Part shown: positions 60,577 through 64,000 of the stretch, piece after piece
Position numbering within the stretch: position 1 is the stretch's first letter
Layout: each line of letters begins with the position of its first letter
Assembly (NCBI GenBank): GCA_022432975.1
Contig: CM039509.1
Span: forward strand, 11,312,621-11,376,620
Origin: Begonia masoniana
Lineage: Eukaryota; Streptophyta; Magnoliopsida; Cucurbitales; Begoniaceae
DNA: 64,000 nucleotides
Reading direction: 5' to 3'
Made by a program: the position numbers and the translations under genes
Notes under the pieces: generated by a model
What the model saw: the letters and a program-made list of their open reading frames with translations, nothing else
The model's database searches: none
Told to the model about the DNA's origin: nothing

Positions 60577-63500
60577 TAAGACTTAGTAATGCGCTTGACG
60601 AAGCATAAGAAACTTCACTTCAATCGATTTGTTCCAAAAGTGTTGATCGTATCAAGCAAATGAGGTTAAGTGTTACATGACTTTTGGTTAGAACCTAAGT
60701 TATCCATTTCACATTCAAGGTTTTAACTTAAAGTGATGAGAACGACGTGTAATTAAAACTTATTAATGCGCTTGATGAAGCATAAGAAACTTCACTTCAA
60801 TAGATTTGTTCCAAAAGAGTTGATCGTATAAAGCAAATGAGGTTGAGTGTTACATGACTTGCGGATAGAACCTAAGTTATCCATATTACATTCAAGGTTT
60901 TAACATAAAGTGATGAGAACGACGTGTATTGAGGACTCAACAACCTTCATGGACACGTAATTAAAACTTATTAATGCGCTTGATAAAGCATAAAAAACTT
61001 CACTTCAATCGATTTGTTCCAAAAGAGTTGATCGTATCAAGCAAATGAGGTTGAGTGATACATGACTTGTGTTTAGAACCTAAGTTATCCATTTTACATT
61101 CAAGGTTTTAACTTGAAGTGATGAAAACGACGTGTATTGAGGACCCAACAACATTCATTTGACGCGTAACTAAGACTTAGTAATACGCATGATGAAGCAT
61201 TAGAAACTTTGCTTCAATCGATTTGTTCCAAAAGAGTTGAACGTATCAAGCAAAATAGGTTGAGTGTTACATGACTTGTGGTTAGAAACTACGTTATCCA
61301 TTTCACTTTCAAGGTTTTAACATGAAGGGATGTGAATGACGTGTATTGAGGACCCAACAACCTTCATGGACGCGTAATTAAAACTTATTAATGCACTTGA
61401 TAAAGCATAAGAAACTTCACTTCAATCGATTTGTTCCAAAAGAGTTGATCGTATCAAGCAAATGAGGTTGAGTGTTACATGACTTGTGGATAGAACCTAA
61501 GTTATCCATTTTACATTCAAGGTTTTAACTTGAAGTGATGAGAATGACGTGTATTAAGGACCCAACAACCTTCGTGGACGCATAATTAAAACTTATTAAT
61601 GCCCTTGATGAAGCATAAGAAACTTCACTTCAATCGATTTGTTCCAAAATAGTTAATCGTATTAAGCAAATGAGGTTGAGTGATACATGACTTGTGGTTA
61701 GAACCTAAGTTATCCATTTTACATTCAAGGTTTTAACTTGAAGTGATGAGAACAATGTGTATTGAGGACCCAACAACCTTCGTAGACGCGTAACTAAGAC
61801 TTAGTAATGCGCTTGAAGAAGCATTAGAAATTTCACTTCAGTCGATTTGTTCCAAAAGAGTTAATCGTTTCAAGAAAATGAGGTTTAGTGTTACATTACT
61901 TGTAGTTAGAACCTAAGTTATCCATTTCACATTCAAGGTTTTAACATGAAGTAATGAGAACGACGTGTATTGAGGACCCAACAACCTTCATGGATGGGTA
62001 ACTAAGACTTAGTAATGCGCTTGATGAAGTAATAAAAACTTCACTTCAATAGATTTGTTCCAAAAGAGTTAAACGTATCAAGCAAATGAGGTTGAGTGTT
62101 AAATGACATGTGGTTAGAACCTAAGTTATCTATTTCACTTTAAAGGTTTTAACTTAAAGTGATGAAAACGACGTGTATTGAGGACCCAACAACCTTCATA
62201 GAGGTATAACTAAGACTTATTAATGCGCTTGATAAAGCATAAGAAACTTCACTTTAATCGATTTGTTCCAAAAGAGTTGATCGTATCAAGCAAATGAGGT
62301 TGAGTGTTACATGACTTGTGGTTAGAACTTGAGTTATCCATTTCACATTCAAGGTTTTAACTTGAAGTGATAATAACGACGTGTATTGAGGACCCAACAA
62401 CCTTCACGGACGCGAAACTAAGACTTAGTAATGGGCTTGATGAAGCATAACAAACTTTAGTTCAATCAATTTGTTTCAAAATAGTTGATCGTATAAAGCA
62501 AATGAAGTTGAGTGTTACATGACTTGTAGTTATAACCTAAGTTATCCATTTCCCTTTCGAGGTTTTAACTTGAAATGATGAGAACGACGTGTATTGAGGA
62601 CAAAAAAACTTTCATGGATGCTTAATTAAGGCTAAGTAATTCACTTGATGAAGCATAAGAAACTTCACATCAAATCGATTTGTTCCAATAGAGTTGAACG
62701 TATCAAGCAAATGAGGTTGAATGTTACATGACTTGTGGCTAGAACCTAAGTTATCCATTTCACATTCAAGGTTTTAACGTGAAGTGATGAGAACGACGTG
62801 TATTGAGGACCCAAACCCTTCACGGACGCGAAACTAAGACCGAGTAATGGCTTGATGAAGCACAAGAAACTTTATTTCAATCGATTTGTTCCAAAAGAGT
62901 TGATCGTATAAAGCAAATGAGGTTGAGTGTTACTTGACTTGTGGTTAGAACCTAAGTTATCGATTTCACTTTCAAGGTTTAAAATTGAAGTGGTGAGAAC
63001 GACGTGTATTGAGGACCCAACAACTTTCATAGACGCGTAACTAAGACTTAGTAATGCGCTTGATGAAGCATTAGAAACTTCAGTTTAATCGATTTGTTCC
63101 AAAAGAGTTAAACGTATCAAGCAAATGAGGTTGAGTGTTACATGACTTGTGGTGAGAACCTAAGTTATCCATTTCACATTCAAGGTTTAATCTTGAAGTG
63201 ATGAGAACGACGTGTATTAAGGACCCAACAACCTTCGTGGACGCATAATTAAAACTTATTAATGCCCTTGATGAAGCATAAGAAACTTCACTTCAATCGA
63301 TTTGTTCCAAAATAGTTAATCGTATTAAGCAAATGAGGTTGAGTGATACATGACTTGTGGTTAGAACCTAAGTTATCCATTTTACATTCAAGGTTTTAAC
63401 TTGTAGTGATGAGAACAATGTGTATTGAGGACCCAACAACCTTCGTAGACGCGTAACTAAGACTTAGTAATGCGCTTGAAGAAGCATTAGAAATTTCACT

Positions 63501-64000
63501 CCAGTCGATTTGTTCCAAAAGAGTTAATCGTTTCAAGAAAATGAGGTTTAGTGTTACATTACTTGTAGTTAGAACCTAAGTTATCCATTTCACATTCAAG
63601 GTTTTAACATGAAGTAATGAGAACGACGTGTATTGAGGACCCAACAACCTTCATGGACGCGTAACTAAGACTTAGTAATGCGCTTGATGAAGTAATAAAA
63701 ACTTCACTTCAATAGATTTGTTCCAAAAGAGTTAAACGTATCAAGCAAATGAGGTTGAGTGTTAAATGACATGTGGTTAGAACCTAAGTTATCTATTTCA
63801 CTTTAAAGGTTTTAACTTAAAGTGATGAAAACGACGTGTATTGAGGACGCAACACCTTCATAGAGGTATAACTAAGACTTATTAATGCGCTTGATAAGCA
63901 TAAGAAACTTCACTTTAATCGATTTGTTCCAAAAGAGTTGATCGTATCAAGCAAATGAGGTTGAGTGTTACATGACTTGTGGTTAGAACTTGAGTTATCC
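60577..64000 (+). repeat. 208-bp satellite array, segment 5
   Basis: The part 60577-62756 duplicates 26421-28600, and 62757 to about 63210 matches 35620 to about 36090, right of element B. From about 63215 to the window end the sequence repeats about 61555-62340, 1663 bp earlier, which is eight monomers. The array runs off the window. Confidence 0.95.

Noticed and set aside
1..64000. A novel defence, biosynthetic or regulatory gene system
   Set aside because: No host-type coding region or non-coding RNA gene could be supported; everything coding traces to LTR retrotransposons.

Overview
The window is repeat-dominated DNA from a flowering plant nuclear genome, most likely a eudicot. The evidence is plant-type Ty3/gypsy LTR retrotransposons with initiator-Met tRNA primer sites, nested transposons with 5-bp target duplications, long satellite arrays and AT-rich sequence. 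A cucurbit or similar species is possible but cannot be fixed from sequence alone. I found no host protein-coding gene and no tRNA or rRNA gene.

The backbone is a tandem satellite with a monomer of about 208 bp, covering roughly 27.8 kb (about 43%) in segments at 1723-4091, 14393-19143, 25989-28600, 35615-38260, 38361-45958, 48668-53241 and 60145-64000. I do not recognise the family. It runs in one orientation everywhere except 38361-45958, where it is reversed. That reversed piece lies in a contig bounded by two 100-N scaffold gaps (38261-38360 and 48568-48667). Sequence beside the gaps (about 37990-38260 and 48668-51980) is full of single-base indels and looks like uncorrected read sequence.

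Inserted in the satellite, left to right: (1) an LTR cut by the window edge, minus strand (1-1722); (2) element E, minus strand, 4092-14392, TSD ATCGT, with 3.3-kb LTRs and only a shortened gag, plus a solo LTR nested in its left LTR (5174-5897, TSD CCTGA); (3) element A, plus strand, 19144-25988; (4) a 318-bp TRIM (26103-26420, TSD TAAGA); (5) element B, plus strand, 28601-35614, TSD TATCC; (6) a truncated element D, minus strand, 45959 to about 46940; (7) element C, plus strand, 53242-60144, TSD CATGA, sister of A; (8) a second copy of the TRIM (60259-60576). A, B and C carry gag, protease, reverse transcriptase, RNase H and integrase, and their frame runs on into the 3' LTR with a (G/D)P(L/M/I)TR-type tail. 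This is the layout known for CRM-type (centromeric) chromoviruses, so the window is plausibly centromeric or pericentromeric; that is inference.

The elements record a history. A to its right flank and C to its right flank are one segmental duplication at a constant offset of 34,156 bp, TRIM included. The second copy still has the empty target site of B (62752-62756), so B inserted after the duplication. B's two LTRs show no substitution by eye. A has unmatched flanks (CGTAT/CATGA) and looks like a recombinant. All three gag-pol copies are broken, mostly by single-base losses in short homopolymers, which leaves open whether they are real pseudogenes or assembly errors.
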